Origin: Acidimicrobiales bacterium | GTDB taxonomy: Bacteria > Actinomycetota > Acidimicrobiia > Acidimicrobiales > SZUA-35 | Length of the DNA: 54,559 nt | NCBI GenBank assembly: GCA_020630195.1 | Contig: JAHDBV010000011.1 | Location: 1 to 54,559 of the forward strand | Direction of reading: 5' to 3' | In this document: positions 1 to 8,568 of the stretch, in pieces | Position numbering within the stretch: the stretch's first letter is position 1 | How the letters are laid out: every line of letters begins with the position of its first letter | Position numbers and translations under genes: made by a program | The notes under the pieces: model-generated | Database searches by the model: none | What the model saw: only the letters and a program-made list of their open reading frames with translations | What the model was told of the DNA's origin: nothing

Positions 1-1150
1 GGCTGATCTCGTCGCCGGCCTCGTAGCCGCCGTCCCAGCGCACGCCGTAGCCCGACGGCACCCGGAGCTTCGTGATCGGGCCGGGGCTGGGGAGGAAGGC
101 GCCCCCGGCCGGGTCCTCGCAGTTGATGCGGATCTCGATCGAGTGTCCGGTGAGCGTGACCTCGTCCTGTGTGAGTGGGAGCCTCTCACCGGCGGCGACC
201 CGGAGCTGGAGCTCCACGAGATCGAGGCCCGTGACCATCTCGGTGACCGGGTGCTCCACCTGCAGGCGGGTGTTCATCTCGAGGTAGTAGTAGCTGCCGT
301 CCTCGTAGAGGAACTCCACGGTGCCGGCGTTGGTGTAGTCACAACCCAGGCCGACCTTGACCGCGTCGGCGCCCATGGCGTCGAGGATCTCGGCGGGGAT
401 CGCCGGAGCGGGCGCCTCTTCGACGAGCTTCTGATGGCGCCGCTGGGCCGAGCAGTCCCGCGAGCCCAGGTAGACGCCGTTGCCGTGGTTGTCGAACAGG
501 ACCTGGATCTCGATGTGGCGCGGCTTGGTGAGGTAGCGCTCGAGGTAGCACTCGTCGCGACCGAAGTACGCGAGTGCCTCACGCTGGGCGGACTCGAGGG
601 CGTCGGCCGCCTCGTCGGCGGAGTTGACGACCTTCATGCCGCGTCCGCCGCCGCCGAAGGCGGCCTTGACGGCCACGGGCCAGCCGTGCTCGTCGCCGAA
701 GGCGATGATCTCGTCGGGGGAGGTCAGGAACTCGGTCACGCCCGGCACGCCGTGCACGCCGACCTTCTCGGCGGCATCACGGGCGGAGATCTTGTCGCCC
801 ATGACCTCGATGGCGGCCGGCGGCGGTCCGACGAACGTGACGCCCTTCTCGGTGATGGCGCGTGCGAAGTCGCCGTTCTCGGAGAAGAAGCCGTAGCCGG
901 GATGCACCGCATCGGCGCCGGACTGCTCGATGATCTCGAGCATCTTGTCCATGTTGATGTAGCTCTCGGCCGCCGTCTGGCCGCCGAGCGCGTAGGCCTC
1001 GGTGGCGAGGCGGACGTGCAGGGCGTCGCGGTCGAGTTCGGAGTAGACGGCGACCGTGTCGATGCCGAGCTCGTTGCAGGCTCGGATGACCCGGACGGCG
1101 ATCTCGCCCCGGTTGGCGATGAGGACCTTGGAGAAGGGTGGCGTGCTCAC
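1..1150 (-). CDS. accC: Biotin carboxylase subunit of an acyl-CoA carboxylase, 3' end cut by window
   Basis: ATP-dependent carboxylation of biotin on the carrier protein of acetyl-/propionyl-CoA carboxylase, the first step of malonyl- or methylmalonyl-CoA formation in the cytoplasm. The 383 visible residues start GTG and read [20 protein letters not shown], then [10 protein letters not shown], the glycine-rich ATP-grasp loop [13 protein letters not shown], and the active-site run [15 protein letters not shown], which carries the conserved Glu, Asn, Arg and Glu. The frame stays open to base 1, so a fused biotin-carrier domain, common in actinobacterial alpha subunits, cannot be ruled out. AGGAGG abuts the GTG with no spacer, which is unusual, but no better start exists. 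It diverges from birA across 19 bp, so a biotin enzyme and its biotin-attaching ligase share one intergenic region. Confidence 0.95.
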   Translation of the reverse strand, partial: MSTPPFSKVLIANRGEIAVRVIRACNELGIDTVAVYSELDRDALHVRLATEAYALGGQTAAESYINMDKMLEIIEQSGADAVHPGYGFFSENGDFARAITEKGVTFVGPPPAAIEVMGDKISARDAAEKVGVHGVPGVTEFLTSPDEIIAFGDEHGWPVAVKAAFGGGGRGMKVVNSADEAADALESAQREALAYFGRDECYLERYLTKPRHIEIQVLFDNHGNGVYLGSRDCSAQRRHQKLVEEAPAPAIPAEILDAMGADAVKVGLGCDYTNAGTVEFLYEDGSYYYLEMNTRLQVEHPVTEMVTGLDLVELQLRVAAGERLPLTQDEVTLTGHSIEIRINCEDPAGGAFLPSPGPITKLRVPSGYGVRWDGGYEAGDEIS

Positions 1151-1155
1151 CCTCC

Positions 1156-1161
1156 TATGGT
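1156..1161 (+). promoter_or_regulatory. -10 element (TATGGT) of leaderless birA
   Basis: TATGGT lies 8 nt before the birA ATG at 1170, matching the TANNNT arrangement seen before many genes here. It also overlaps the ribosome-binding sequence of divergent accC on the other strand. Confidence 0.6.
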
Positions 1162-1169
1162 TAGCCGAG

Positions 1170-1946
1170 ATGGCGGCCAAAGCGACACTTCTCGGCGTGC
1201 CCGACACCCGGTTCTCCGTGATCGAGCACCACGAGGAGCTCGACTCGTCCAATGCCGAGCTCCTCCGACGAGTCGCCGGGGGTTCGACGGTCGAGGGGAT
1301 CGTGCTCCTGGTCGACCACCAGACCGCCGGGCGTGGGCGGTCCGGCCGGACCTGGCTCGACGACGGACGATCGACGCTCATGTTCTCGACGGCGGTGAAC
1401 GTCGGTGTCTCGGAGGCGTCGCTCGTTCCGCTCGTGGTGGGCCTCGCGGTCCGAGATGCCGTGGCGGCCCTCGTCGGGGACGATCGGCATGTGGGCCTGA
1501 AGTGGCCGAACGACGTCGAGGTCGACGGCCGCAAGCTCGCGGGGATCCTCGTGGAGGCGGCGGCGTTCGACGACGATCGGGTGGTCGCCGTGATCGGGGC
1601 GGGTGTCAACCTCGGCTGGGTGGGGGAGCGGCCACCGGAGGTCGCCGCCCGAGCGACCGATCTCGCACGACTCGGTGCGGGCCCGGTCGATGGACCGGTG
1701 CTGCTGCGCGAGCTGCTGGGGCATCTCGAACGAGGGTTGGCCTCACTCGCCGACGATGCGGCGGGGCTGCTGGCGACCTATCGCGGGGTGTGTGTCTCGA
1801 TCGGTCGTCGGGTCCGCCTGGCCACCCCCGGCGGCGATGTCGAGGGGACGGTCGTCGACGTGGCCGACGACGGCCGACTGGTGCTGGGCCACGACGGTGG
1901 TTCGTCGTGCTTCTCCGCCGGCGACGTGCATCACCTGCCCGTCTGA
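1170..1946 (+). CDS. birA: Biotin--[acetyl-CoA-carboxylase] ligase, monofunctional
   Basis: Forms biotinyl-5'-AMP and transfers biotin to the carrier lysine of acyl-CoA carboxylases. The 258-residue product carries the ligase signatures GRGRSGRTW (residues 54-62, nucleotide loop), KWPND (111-115) and KLAGILVE (122-129), followed by a short C-terminal SH3-like domain around [16 protein letters not shown]. It has no N-terminal helix-turn-helix, so it is a group I ligase that does not act as a biotin-operon repressor. The ATG at 1170 is chosen because TATGGT sits just upstream and MAAKATLLG leads directly into the domain; a longer in-frame start at 1056 would run into divergent accC. The neighbouring biotin carboxylase belongs to its substrate complex. 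Confidence 0.95.
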   Translation: MAAKATLLGVPDTRFSVIEHHEELDSSNAELLRRVAGGSTVEGIVLLVDHQTAGRGRSGRTWLDDGRSTLMFSTAVNVGVSEASLVPLVVGLAVRDAVAALVGDDRHVGLKWPNDVEVDGRKLAGILVEAAAFDDDRVVAVIGAGVNLGWVGERPPEVAARATDLARLGAGPVDGPVLLRELLGHLERGLASLADDAAGLLATYRGVCVSIGRRVRLATPGGDVEGTVVDVADDGRLVLGHDGGSSCFSAGDVHHLPV

Positions 1947-2045
1947 GCGCCGGACCCTCGGCCGTGGGGGTGCGGTATGGCCCGCACTCAACTCGCGGCT
2001 CGGGATTGCCGATGGTCACCGGTGGCCCGTTCGTCGTTCCCGCCG

Positions 2046-3686
2046 ATGACCTCGACACGATCACACGATGATCGGGTGCCCGGTCGCGTCCCGGCGCGGT
2101 CGCGCCGACGCCTCGGTCTGCTCCTCTCGGCGACGCTCGTGGCCACGCTCGCCGCCTCGCCGGCGGCAGCGCAGGACGACGCGGAAGCCCCCGAGGCCGC
2201 CGTGGCCGTGGACGAGGGCGCGGGCACCGATCCGGTCGACCCGCCCGCCGACGGCGACGCCGACCCGGCGCCCGCGGGTGAGACCACGGACGGAGCCGAT
2301 GAGCCCGCCGGAGACACCCCGACCGACAACCCCGGCACGGACGAACCGGTGACGGAGCCGTCGGCGGAGGACGACACCTCCGGCGGTGCACCGGAGTCGA
2401 CCGACACCGACGGCTCGACCGACGGCGAGGCGCCGGCACTGCCGCCCTGCCCGTCGCCCTCCGACGATGCCGACGGCGAGCTCCTCGGCACCAGTGACGC
2501 ACCCGCCGGATCGGTGCGGGCACAGAACGACGGCCCCGACGACGGTGCCGATGCACCCACCGCCGACGACGGGACCCCCTGCACGAATCTGCCCGACGAT
2601 CTGCCTCGACCCGAGGGCGACGACGACCTGGCCGGTGAGGGTCCCTCGGAGCGCCCGGACGGCGAAGCCGGCGACGGCTGGGTGCAGCAACCCTTCGCAC
2701 CCACCGTCGTGATCCAGGAGCTCGTCGACGCCGCCGAGGCCAAGGTCGCCGAGGCCGAGGAGGAGCGGATCGAGGCGATCGCCCGGGTCCGGGTGCTGCG
2801 CCGTCGGCTGAAGGAACTCGAGGTCCAACGCGACGACCTCGACGCCGCCGAACGCGACGCGGTGGTCGAACTCCGCGAACTCACCGAGCGGCTGCAGGTG
2901 CGCCTGACGCTGGCGTTCGTCCTGGGCGACAACAGCCGCCTCGGCGCCCCGCTCGACAACGAGTCGGCGCTGCGCCACGACGCCCAGCAGCACGTGGTCC
3001 AGCAGGTCGTCGACGACGATCTCGCCCTGATCACGGACTATCGCGAGCTTCGGGACGGTCTGTCCGCCGATGCCCTCGAGGTGGCCGCCCGGATCGGCAT
3101 CATCGACGACCTCCTCGAGGCCGCGCTCACCGACGTCGACGAGGCGGAGCTCCGGCTCCAGGACCTGGAGCTCGAGGTCCTCGCGTTCTCCAACGGCGCG
3201 GAGTCGTTCATCTCGGGGATCCGCTTCCCGATCGGCGGTCCCTACGACGTGCCACTGATCGACTCGTGGGGCTTCCCCCGGATGACCGGCACCGCCGACG
3301 AGCACTGGCACGAGGGCATCGACATCTTCGCCCCGCTCGGCTCCGAGCTGGTGGCCACCGAGTCGGGCACCATCACGAACATCGGCGTCGGTCGCCTCGG
3401 CGGCCTCAAGTTCTGGCTCACCGGCGACAGCGGCACGAAGTGGTACTACGCCCACCTGTCCGACTTCGCCGAGGGCCTCTCGGTCGGCCAGCGAGTCGAG
3501 CCCGGCGACGTGCTGGGCTACGTCGGCAACACGGGCAACGCCCTCGGCACGCCGTATCACCTCCACCTCCAGATGCACCCCGGCGGCGGTGACCCGTCCA
3601 ACCCCTACCCCATCCTCAAAGCGGCGAGTGACTGGGAGCGTGGCGCCCGGGCGGCGGCCGGCTTGAGCGAGATCCCGGGCGGCTGA
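2046..3686 (+). CDS. Exported coiled-coil M23 metallopeptidase with long acidic linker
   Basis: Predicted secreted peptidoglycan peptidase of about 546 residues. Order of parts: basic N-terminus with hydrophobic core LGLLLSATLVATLAASPAAA (signal peptide, about 19-42); a very acidic Asp/Glu/Pro/Thr/Gly-rich stretch (about 43-215); a Glu/Ala/Arg coiled coil (about 220-300); and a C-terminal LytM domain with the zinc motifs HEGID (about 422) and HLHLQMH (about 505). The HxxxD and HxH ligands are intact, so it should be active or at least bind zinc. Coiled coil plus LytM recalls EnvC-like and other division-associated hydrolases. A GTG at 2076 or an ATG at 1977 are alternative starts; 2046 keeps a normal signal peptide. 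A second, shorter protein of this design lies at 6280. Confidence 0.85.
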   Translation: MTSTRSHDDRVPGRVPARSRRRLGLLLSATLVATLAASPAAAQDDAEAPEAAVAVDEGAGTDPVDPPADGDADPAPAGETTDGADEPAGDTPTDNPGTDEPVTEPSAEDDTSGGAPESTDTDGSTDGEAPALPPCPSPSDDADGELLGTSDAPAGSVRAQNDGPDDGADAPTADDGTPCTNLPDDLPRPEGDDDLAGEGPSERPDGEAGDGWVQQPFAPTVVIQELVDAAEAKVAEAEEERIEAIARVRVLRRRLKELEVQRDDLDAAERDAVVELRELTERLQVRLTLAFVLGDNSRLGAPLDNESALRHDAQQHVVQQVVDDDLALITDYRELRDGLSADALEVAARIGIIDDLLEAALTDVDEAELRLQDLELEVLAFSNGAESFISGIRFPIGGPYDVPLIDSWGFPRMTGTADEHWHEGIDIFAPLGSELVATESGTITNIGVGRLGGLKFWLTGDSGTKWYYAHLSDFAEGLSVGQRVEPGDVLGYVGNTGNALGTPYHLHLQMHPGGGDPSNPYPILKAASDWERGARAAAGLSEIPGG

Positions 3687-3766
3687 TCGGGCGCACTATC
3701 ACGCCGGTGTCGTCGCTCCGGGTCGTCGACGCCGCACCCGTCGATCCACGGGTCGGCGGCCAGCAG

Positions 3767-3772
3767 TAGATT
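3767..3772 (+). promoter_or_regulatory. -10 element (TAGATT) of the CNNM pair
   Basis: TAGATT ends 8 nt before the GTG at 3781, with no Shine-Dalgarno between; leaderless arrangement. Confidence 0.6.
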
Positions 3773-3780
3773 CGGCCCCC

Positions 3781-5100
3781 GTGAACCTGTTGGGCCTCCT
3801 GGGCATCATCGTGCTCATCGCCGCCAACGCCTTCTTCGTGGCGGTCGAGTTCGCACTCGTCGCGGTCGATCGCGGCCGGATCAACCGCCTGGCATCCGAG
3901 GGGCACCGCCTCGCGACGGTCACTCGTGGCGTGTTGTCGCGGTTGTCGTTCCACCTGTCCGGCGCCCAGCTCGGGATCACGATCACGAGCCTCGTCGCCG
4001 GGTTCCTGGCCGAGCCGGTGGTGGCCGAGCTGATCCGGCCGGTGCTCGACGCCACGGTCGGCGGTGGGACCGGTGTGGCGGTGGCGGTCGCCCTCGTCCT
4101 CACCACGGTGTTCCAGATGGTGCTCGGTGAGCTCATCCCGAAGAACATCGCGATCGCGGCCCCCGAGCGCACGTCGTTCCTGCTCGCCCCGATGGCCCGG
4201 ATCGTGCACGGTGTGCTCACGCCGTTCATCGTCGTGTTCAACGGCGCCGCCAACTGGATGGTGCGCCGCCTCGGGATCGAGCCCCGGGAGGAGCTGACGT
4301 CGGTTCGCTCGCTCGAGGAGATCGAGTACCTCATCCGGGCCTCGGCCGAGACCGGCACGTTGGAGCCCGAGACCCAGTCGTTGCTCACCCGGACGATCCA
4401 GTTCGCCGACAAGCGGGTGGTGGAGGCGTTGACGCCACGTCCGCTCGTCAGCTCGATCCCGGCCGACGCCACCGCCGCCGACCTCGAGGCGCTCGCGATC
4501 GAGGCCCGCTTCACGAGGTACCCCGTGGTCGACGACGATCTCGATCACGTGGTCGGCATCGTCGACACGATCGCGGTGCTCGGGATCGACCCGGCCCGCC
4601 GGGCCGACACGACGGTGCGCAGCCTCATGGTCGACCCGTTCTTCGTGCCGGAGACCCGCGAACTCGTCGATCTGCTGGCCGACTTCGAGGACTCCGATGC
4701 CCAGCTCGCCGTCGTGGTCGACGAGCACGGCGGTGTCGAGGGGGTCGTCACCGTCGAGGACGTGCTCGAGGAGATCGTCGGTGAGATCGACGACGAGTAC
4801 GACGCCGTGACCACCCATGTGACCGCCGGCGAGGTGGCCGGTGTGTTCATCGTCGGCGGGACGGCGACCGGCGACGAGGTCTCGGAGGCCACCGGCTACG
4901 AGGTGCCCGAGGGCGACTACGAGACGATCGCCGGGTTCATGCTCGATCAGCTCGGGCACATCCCGGTGGCCGGGGAGGAGATCGTGACCTCCGAGGGCTG
5001 GACCCTCGAGGTGATCGCGATGGACGGTCGACGCATCGCCTCGATCGAGTTGACCTCGCCACCGACGATCGGTGAAGCCGGGATCGGAGGACGGGCATGA
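3781..5100 (+). CDS. CNNM/CorC-HlyC family membrane protein with CBS pair
   Basis: Integral membrane protein of the DUF21/CNNM family, linked to Mg2+ (or Co2+) efflux and sometimes annotated hemolysin-like. The 439 residues comprise an N-terminal DUF21 domain (about 1-185) with several hydrophobic helices and the family-typical GAQLGITITSLVAGFLAEP and LGELIPKNIAIAAPE, a tandem CBS pair (about 195-320, including ARFTRYPVVDDDLDHVVGIV and LAVVVDEHGGVEGVVTVEDV), and a C-terminal CorC/HlyC domain (about 340-425). Length and order are complete. The next gene overlaps it by 4 nt (ATGA) and encodes a second DUF21 protein, so the two are likely co-translated. Confidence 0.92.
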   Translation: MNLLGLLGIIVLIAANAFFVAVEFALVAVDRGRINRLASEGHRLATVTRGVLSRLSFHLSGAQLGITITSLVAGFLAEPVVAELIRPVLDATVGGGTGVAVAVALVLTTVFQMVLGELIPKNIAIAAPERTSFLLAPMARIVHGVLTPFIVVFNGAANWMVRRLGIEPREELTSVRSLEEIEYLIRASAETGTLEPETQSLLTRTIQFADKRVVEALTPRPLVSSIPADATAADLEALAIEARFTRYPVVDDDLDHVVGIVDTIAVLGIDPARRADTTVRSLMVDPFFVPETRELVDLLADFEDSDAQLAVVVDEHGGVEGVVTVEDVLEEIVGEIDDEYDAVTTHVTAGEVAGVFIVGGTATGDEVSEATGYEVPEGDYETIAGFMLDQLGHIPVAGEEIVTSEGWTLEVIAMDGRRIASIELTSPPTIGEAGIGGRA

Positions 5101-6197
5101 ACGCCACGGTCTTCGCCGTCGAGGAGGCGTCCAACACCCGAATCGCCTGGTTCCTCGTGGCCGCGGTCGTGCTGCTGGTGCTCAACGCGCTGTTCGTGGC
5201 CTACGAGTTCGCGTTGCTCGCCGCGAAGCGCCAGACGATCGAAGCCGAGGCGGAGGAGGGTGGCCGGGCCGCCGTGGCCGCGGCCAACGCGATGGGGAAC
5301 GTCTCGGTGCATCTGGCCGGCGCCCAGCTCGGCATCACGATGTGCACCGTCGGGCTCGGGTTCGTGGCCGAGCCCGCCGTCGCGTCGTTGCTGTTGAAGT
5401 TCCTCGACGGCCCGCTGGCCCACGGCGTCGCCGTGTTCGTGTCGATCGCCATCGCGCTGTCCGTCGTGACCTTCCTGCATCTGGTCGGCGCCGAGATGGT
5501 GCCGAAGAACATCGCGATCGCGGCCGCGGAACCCACCCTCAAATGGACCGTTCTGCCCTATGTCGCCTACCTGCGCATCTTCCGGCCGGCGGTGCGCTTC
5601 CTGAACTGGATCGCGAACCTGGGTTGCCGCCTCGTCGGTGTGGAGCCCCGAGACGAACTGGTGGCGGCGCCGGACACGAACGAGCTGGCCGCCATCGTCG
5701 GGCACTCGGGGTCGGAGGGGGCGATCGAGACCGACGATGCCGACTTCCTCCGCAGCGCCATCTCGTTCGCCGAGCGTCCGGTCCACGAGATCGCTCGCCC
5801 GTTGACGCCCGCCTCGTCGATCCGTCGTGGCTCGACGTTCCGCAACGCCCGGGACATCGCCGTGGCCTCCGGTGGCCAGCGGGTGCCGATGGTCGCCAGG
5901 ATCGGCTCGAACGTGGTGCTCGGGTATCTGCACGCCCGTGATCTCCTGGGGCTCGACGACCGCGACCTCGGCGGCATCGTGCCGAACGACGCGCTGCGCC
6001 CGATGGCGGTGTTCGACGGCTCGACCCCGATGATCGCGGTCGTCCGTCAGATGCGTGCCGGTCGGAACCACCTCGCCCAGGTCCGGATGCCCGATGGCGG
6101 CGCCGCCGTGGTGTCGATCGAGGAGGTCGTCGCCGGTCTGGCGAGCGAGCCCCCCGAACTCGACCCGTCGTCGATGCCGACGGGCGGCCACCACTGA
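5097..6197 (+). CDS. Second CNNM family membrane protein, short form without CorC-HlyC domain
   Basis: A 366-residue relative of the preceding protein. It keeps the DUF21 helices (FLVAAVVLLVLNALFVAYEF, GAQLGITMCTVGLGFVAEP, AEMVPKNIAIAAAEP) and a weaker CBS-like region (about 200-340, ending AQVRMPDGGAAVVSIEEVV), but stops before the C-terminal CorC/HlyC domain. It starts at an ATGA overlap with its partner. Adjacent long and short DUF21 genes suggest a heteromeric transporter, which is inference; tandem CNNM genes are common in actinobacteria. Confidence 0.88.
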   Translation: MNATVFAVEEASNTRIAWFLVAAVVLLVLNALFVAYEFALLAAKRQTIEAEAEEGGRAAVAAANAMGNVSVHLAGAQLGITMCTVGLGFVAEPAVASLLLKFLDGPLAHGVAVFVSIAIALSVVTFLHLVGAEMVPKNIAIAAAEPTLKWTVLPYVAYLRIFRPAVRFLNWIANLGCRLVGVEPRDELVAAPDTNELAAIVGHSGSEGAIETDDADFLRSAISFAERPVHEIARPLTPASSIRRGSTFRNARDIAVASGGQRVPMVARIGSNVVLGYLHARDLLGLDDRDLGGIVPNDALRPMAVFDGSTPMIAVVRQMRAGRNHLAQVRMPDGGAAVVSIEEVVAGLASEPPELDPSSMPTGGHH

Positions 6198-6215
6198 CGT
6201 CGGTGTGACCGATTG

Positions 6216-6230
6216 ACCACCCTGGGTGGT
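6216..6230 (+). terminator. Small perfect hairpin after the CNNM pair
   Basis: ACCACC (6216-6221) pairs with GGTGGT (6225-6230) around a 3-nt loop, 19 nt after the upstream stop codon. No U-run follows, so termination is only a guess. Confidence 0.35.
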
Positions 6231-6238
6231 TGCGCCCA

Positions 6239-6257
6239 CGACCAGTGACAGTGGTCG
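6239..6257. promoter_or_regulatory. Inverted repeat CGACCA-N7-TGGTCG at the -35 region
   Basis: A perfect 6-bp inverted repeat overlaps a GTGACA sequence (6246-6251) that lies 15 nt upstream of the TAGCCT -10 of the next gene. Its position over the -35 region suggests an operator; the regulator is unknown. Confidence 0.4.
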
Positions 6258-6266
6258 GCCCTCGCC

Positions 6267-6272
6267 TAGCCT
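6267..6272 (+). promoter_or_regulatory. -10 element (TAGCCT) of the second M23 peptidase
   Basis: TAGCCT ends 7 nt before the ATG at 6280 and no Shine-Dalgarno is present. Confidence 0.6.
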
Positions 6273-6279
6273 GCACCCC

Positions 6280-7383
6280 ATGCGTCCCCCGGGCCGTCGC
6301 GCCCCGTTCGTGCGAGTGGCACTCGCCATGTGCCTCGGACTCGGGGTGCTCGTGGTCTCGGGTGCGGCTGGTGCACAACGGACCCGTGGTCTCGACGAGA
6401 TCCGCGTGGCCGTCGACGAGCTGACCCAGTCCTTCGCCGAGCTGGAGTCCGAGGCGAGCCGGCTGGAGACGAACGTCGCGGCGAACGAGGCCGAGGTGGC
6501 CAGGCTCGAAGCCGAGGCCGAGTCACGACGGGAGATCGTCGCCGAGGCGGCGGTGGCGCGGTTCGTCGCGCCGCCGCGTCGCACCGTGGCCGGCGCCGGC
6601 GACGACCTGTTGGCCGAGGTCCGGGGTCGGCATCTGGCCGAGACGGCGCTCGCCTCCGATGCCGACCAGATCGAGAACTACGCCCTGCTCGTCGATGAAC
6701 TCGACGCCGTGCGCGCCCGGATGGAGGCCGACCGTCTCGCCGCGGCGAACGCCCAGGAGGCACTCGTCGACGCCCGAGCCGAGCTGGGGGAGCTGCTCGC
6801 CGAGCTCGAGGAACTCGAGGCGGCCCGGCTCGAGGAGCTCCGGCGCCAGGCCGAGGAAGAAGCACGTCGACGTGCCGAGGAGGCCGCTCGTCGCGCCGCG
6901 GAGGCGGCCGCGGCCGGTGGCAACGACGGCTCGGGCACCGAGGGGTCGGGCGCCGACACGGGAGGCACCACGGTGGTGCAGCCGTCCGGGAACTCGGGCC
7001 TGCTGGTCTTCTGCCCCGTGCAGGGGTCGGTGTCCTTCGTCGACACCTGGGGGGCGCCACGCTCGGGCGGTCGGAGCCACAAGGGCGTCGACATGTTCGC
7101 CTCGATCGGAACCCCCGTGGTCGCCCCGGTGTCGGGCACCGTCACGTTGCGTTCGAACCGTCTGGGTGGGCGCTCGTTCCATCTGAACGGCGACGACGGC
7201 AACTACTACTACGGGACGCACCTGTCGGCCTACGGCGAGTCGGGGCAGGTCGCCGCCGGCACCGTGATCGGCTACGTCGGCGACGACGGCAACGCCCGGG
7301 GTATCCCCCATCTCCACTTCGAGATCCATCCCGGCGGCCGGGGTGCGGTCAACCCGTACCCGGCGACCCGCGACGCCTGCTGA
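6280..7383 (+). CDS. Exported coiled-coil M23 metallopeptidase
   Basis: A 367-residue predicted secreted cell-wall peptidase. It has a signal peptide (core VALAMCLGLGVLVVSGAAGA), a long Glu/Ala/Arg coiled coil (about 40-220), a Gly/Ser/Thr linker, and a C-terminal LytM domain with HKGVD (about 267-271) and HLHFEIH (about 347-353), so all zinc ligands are present. The architecture matches the protein at 2046 without the acidic linker. The ATG at 6280 follows TAGCCT by 7 nt and gives a clean signal peptide. The last codons (ending RDAC-stop) form the first, diverged copy of a 41-bp tandem array that continues downstream. Confidence 0.87.
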   Translation: MRPPGRRAPFVRVALAMCLGLGVLVVSGAAGAQRTRGLDEIRVAVDELTQSFAELESEASRLETNVAANEAEVARLEAEAESRREIVAEAAVARFVAPPRRTVAGAGDDLLAEVRGRHLAETALASDADQIENYALLVDELDAVRARMEADRLAAANAQEALVDARAELGELLAELEELEAARLEELRRQAEEEARRRAEEAARRAAEAAAAGGNDGSGTEGSGADTGGTTVVQPSGNSGLLVFCPVQGSVSFVDTWGAPRSGGRSHKGVDMFASIGTPVVAPVSGTVTLRSNRLGGRSFHLNGDDGNYYYGTHLSAYGESGQVAAGTVIGYVGDDGNARGIPHLHFEIHPGGRGAVNPYPATRDAC

Positions 7384-7547
7384 CTCGTCTTTGTACGAGC
7401 GGTGCGTCGCCGGACGCCTGCTGAGCGGTCGACCACCGAGTGGCGCGTCGCCGGACGCCTGCTGAATCCGCCGCATGTGAGCGGTGCGTCGCCGGACGCC
7501 TGCTGAATCGTCTTTGTGCGAGCGGTGCGTCGCCGGACGCCTGCTGA
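7363..7547 (+). repeat. Five-copy tandem array, exact 41-bp period, beginning inside the stop codon region of the M23 gene
   Basis: A 21-bp core containing GCGTCGCCGGACGC and ending CTGCTGA occurs at 7404-7424, 7445-7465, 7486-7506 and 7527-7547, identical in all four. A diverged fifth copy at 7363-7383 is the end of the M23 gene, including its stop. The interval is always 41 bp. The core folds as GCGTC-gccg-GACGC. The 20-bp stretches between cores also tend to be self-complementary: CTCGT...ACGAG at 7384-7399, and its near copy at 7507-7526 keeps pairing through a G-U. A period of 41 is not a multiple of three, so the array is not coding. It is unlike CRISPR because the spacers resemble each other. 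Confidence 0.9.
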
Positions 7548-7570
7548 GGCGCCGGTCGGTGGGCGCGGAC

Positions 7571-7576
7571 TACGGT
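7571..7576 (+). promoter_or_regulatory. -10 element (TACGGT) of the phosphotransferase gene
   Basis: TACGGT ends 8 nt before the ATG at 7585, starting 23 nt after the last repeat of the 41-bp array. Confidence 0.55.
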
Positions 7577-7584
7577 CGTCGCCG

Positions 7585-8568
7585 ATGCCGTCCCCGACCG
7601 CCGACGACCTGACCCGAGGTCTGCGCAACGTGCTCGACGCCGTGGGGGAGCCGTCTGCCGACCTGGCGCTGCGCCGGCTGTCCGGTGGCGCGAGCCGCGA
7701 GACCTGGTGGGTCGACCGCGAGGGGGCGGACCCGCTGGTGCTCCAGCGTGAACGCACACCCCGACCACGACTGGCCGGTGGCATGGCCTCCGAAGGCGCC
7801 GTCGTCACCGCTGCGGGGCGCGCGGGTGTTCCCGTCCCGCGGATCGTCGCCGACAACTCGGTCCTCGACGACACCGCACTCGGTGCGAGTTTCCTCGTGG
7901 CCGAGGTCGTCGGGGGTGAGACGATCGCCCGCAAGATCCTCCGGGACGACGAGTACACGATCGCACGCGACCGCATCACCGCGGATGCCGGTGCCGCCCT
8001 CGCACGTCTGCACGCCGTCGATCCGAGTGGCCTTCCCGCCCACATCCGTCCGACCGACGAGCTCGCCCACTACCGGGCCGTCGTCGACGAGCTCGGCCTC
8101 GTCTCGCCGGCGTTCGAGCTCGCGTTCCGCTGGCTCGAGCGTCACCGGCCGACGGATCGGCCCCACACGCTCGTCCACGGCGACTTCCGTCTCGGCAACC
8201 TCATCGTGGACGACTCGGGCCTCGCCGCCGTCATCGACTGGGAGCTCGCCCACGTCTCCGACCCGATGGAGGACCTCGGGTGGCTGTGTGTCCGGGCCTG
8301 GCGGTTCGGAGGTGCGGGGCCCGTTGCCGGCGTGGGGGAGCGCGAGACGCTCTGGGCCGCCTATGAGGCCGCCGGCGGCGCGCCGGTGGATCCAGCGGTC
8401 GCCCGATGGTGGGAGGTGCTCGGTCACCTGAAGTGGGGCGTGATGTGTGGTCTCCAGCTCTCCGCCCACACGACCGGTGTGGTGCGCTCGGTGGAGCTGG
8501 CGGCGATCGGGCGTCGCATCGCGGAGCAGGAGTACGACCTCGTGCGTCTCGTGGGGTCGGCGCCGTGA
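7585..8568 (+). CDS. APH-family phosphotransferase, ACAD10-like
   Basis: Kinase-fold protein of 327 residues. It carries the aminoglycoside-phosphotransferase catalytic signature LVHGDFRLGNLIVDD (catalytic Asp and Asn) and the metal-binding IDWELAHVSDPMEDLGWL. The N-lobe starts at the ATG following TACGGT. Relatives of this subgroup usually sit beside acyl-CoA dehydrogenases and are thought to phosphorylate small hydroxy-metabolites such as hydroxyacyl compounds rather than antibiotics; that role is inferred from the family. The next gene overlaps it by 4 nt (GTGA) and encodes its usual small companion. Confidence 0.85.
   Translation: MPSPTADDLTRGLRNVLDAVGEPSADLALRRLSGGASRETWWVDREGADPLVLQRERTPRPRLAGGMASEGAVVTAAGRAGVPVPRIVADNSVLDDTALGASFLVAEVVGGETIARKILRDDEYTIARDRITADAGAALARLHAVDPSGLPAHIRPTDELAHYRAVVDELGLVSPAFELAFRWLERHRPTDRPHTLVHGDFRLGNLIVDDSGLAAVIDWELAHVSDPMEDLGWLCVRAWRFGGAGPVAGVGERETLWAAYEAAGGAPVDPAVARWWEVLGHLKWGVMCGLQLSAHTTGVVRSVELAAIGRRIAEQEYDLVRLVGSAP

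Noticed and set aside
1151..1156. AGGAGG directly touching the accC GTG as evidence for a different start
   Set aside because: No in-frame ATG, GTG or TTG lies just downstream before the conserved ANRGEIA region, so the unusual spacing was accepted.
143..2071. Very long plus-strand frame across the first 2 kb
   Set aside because: It overlaps the clear biotin carboxylase on the minus strand and birA on the plus strand, and its translation is a low-complexity shadow typical of GC-rich DNA.
7363..7547. Possible CRISPR array (21-bp repeats, 20-bp spacers)
   Set aside because: Spacers resemble each other, two are near-identical, repeat and spacer are shorter than in known arrays, the first copy is the end of a gene, and there are no cas genes.
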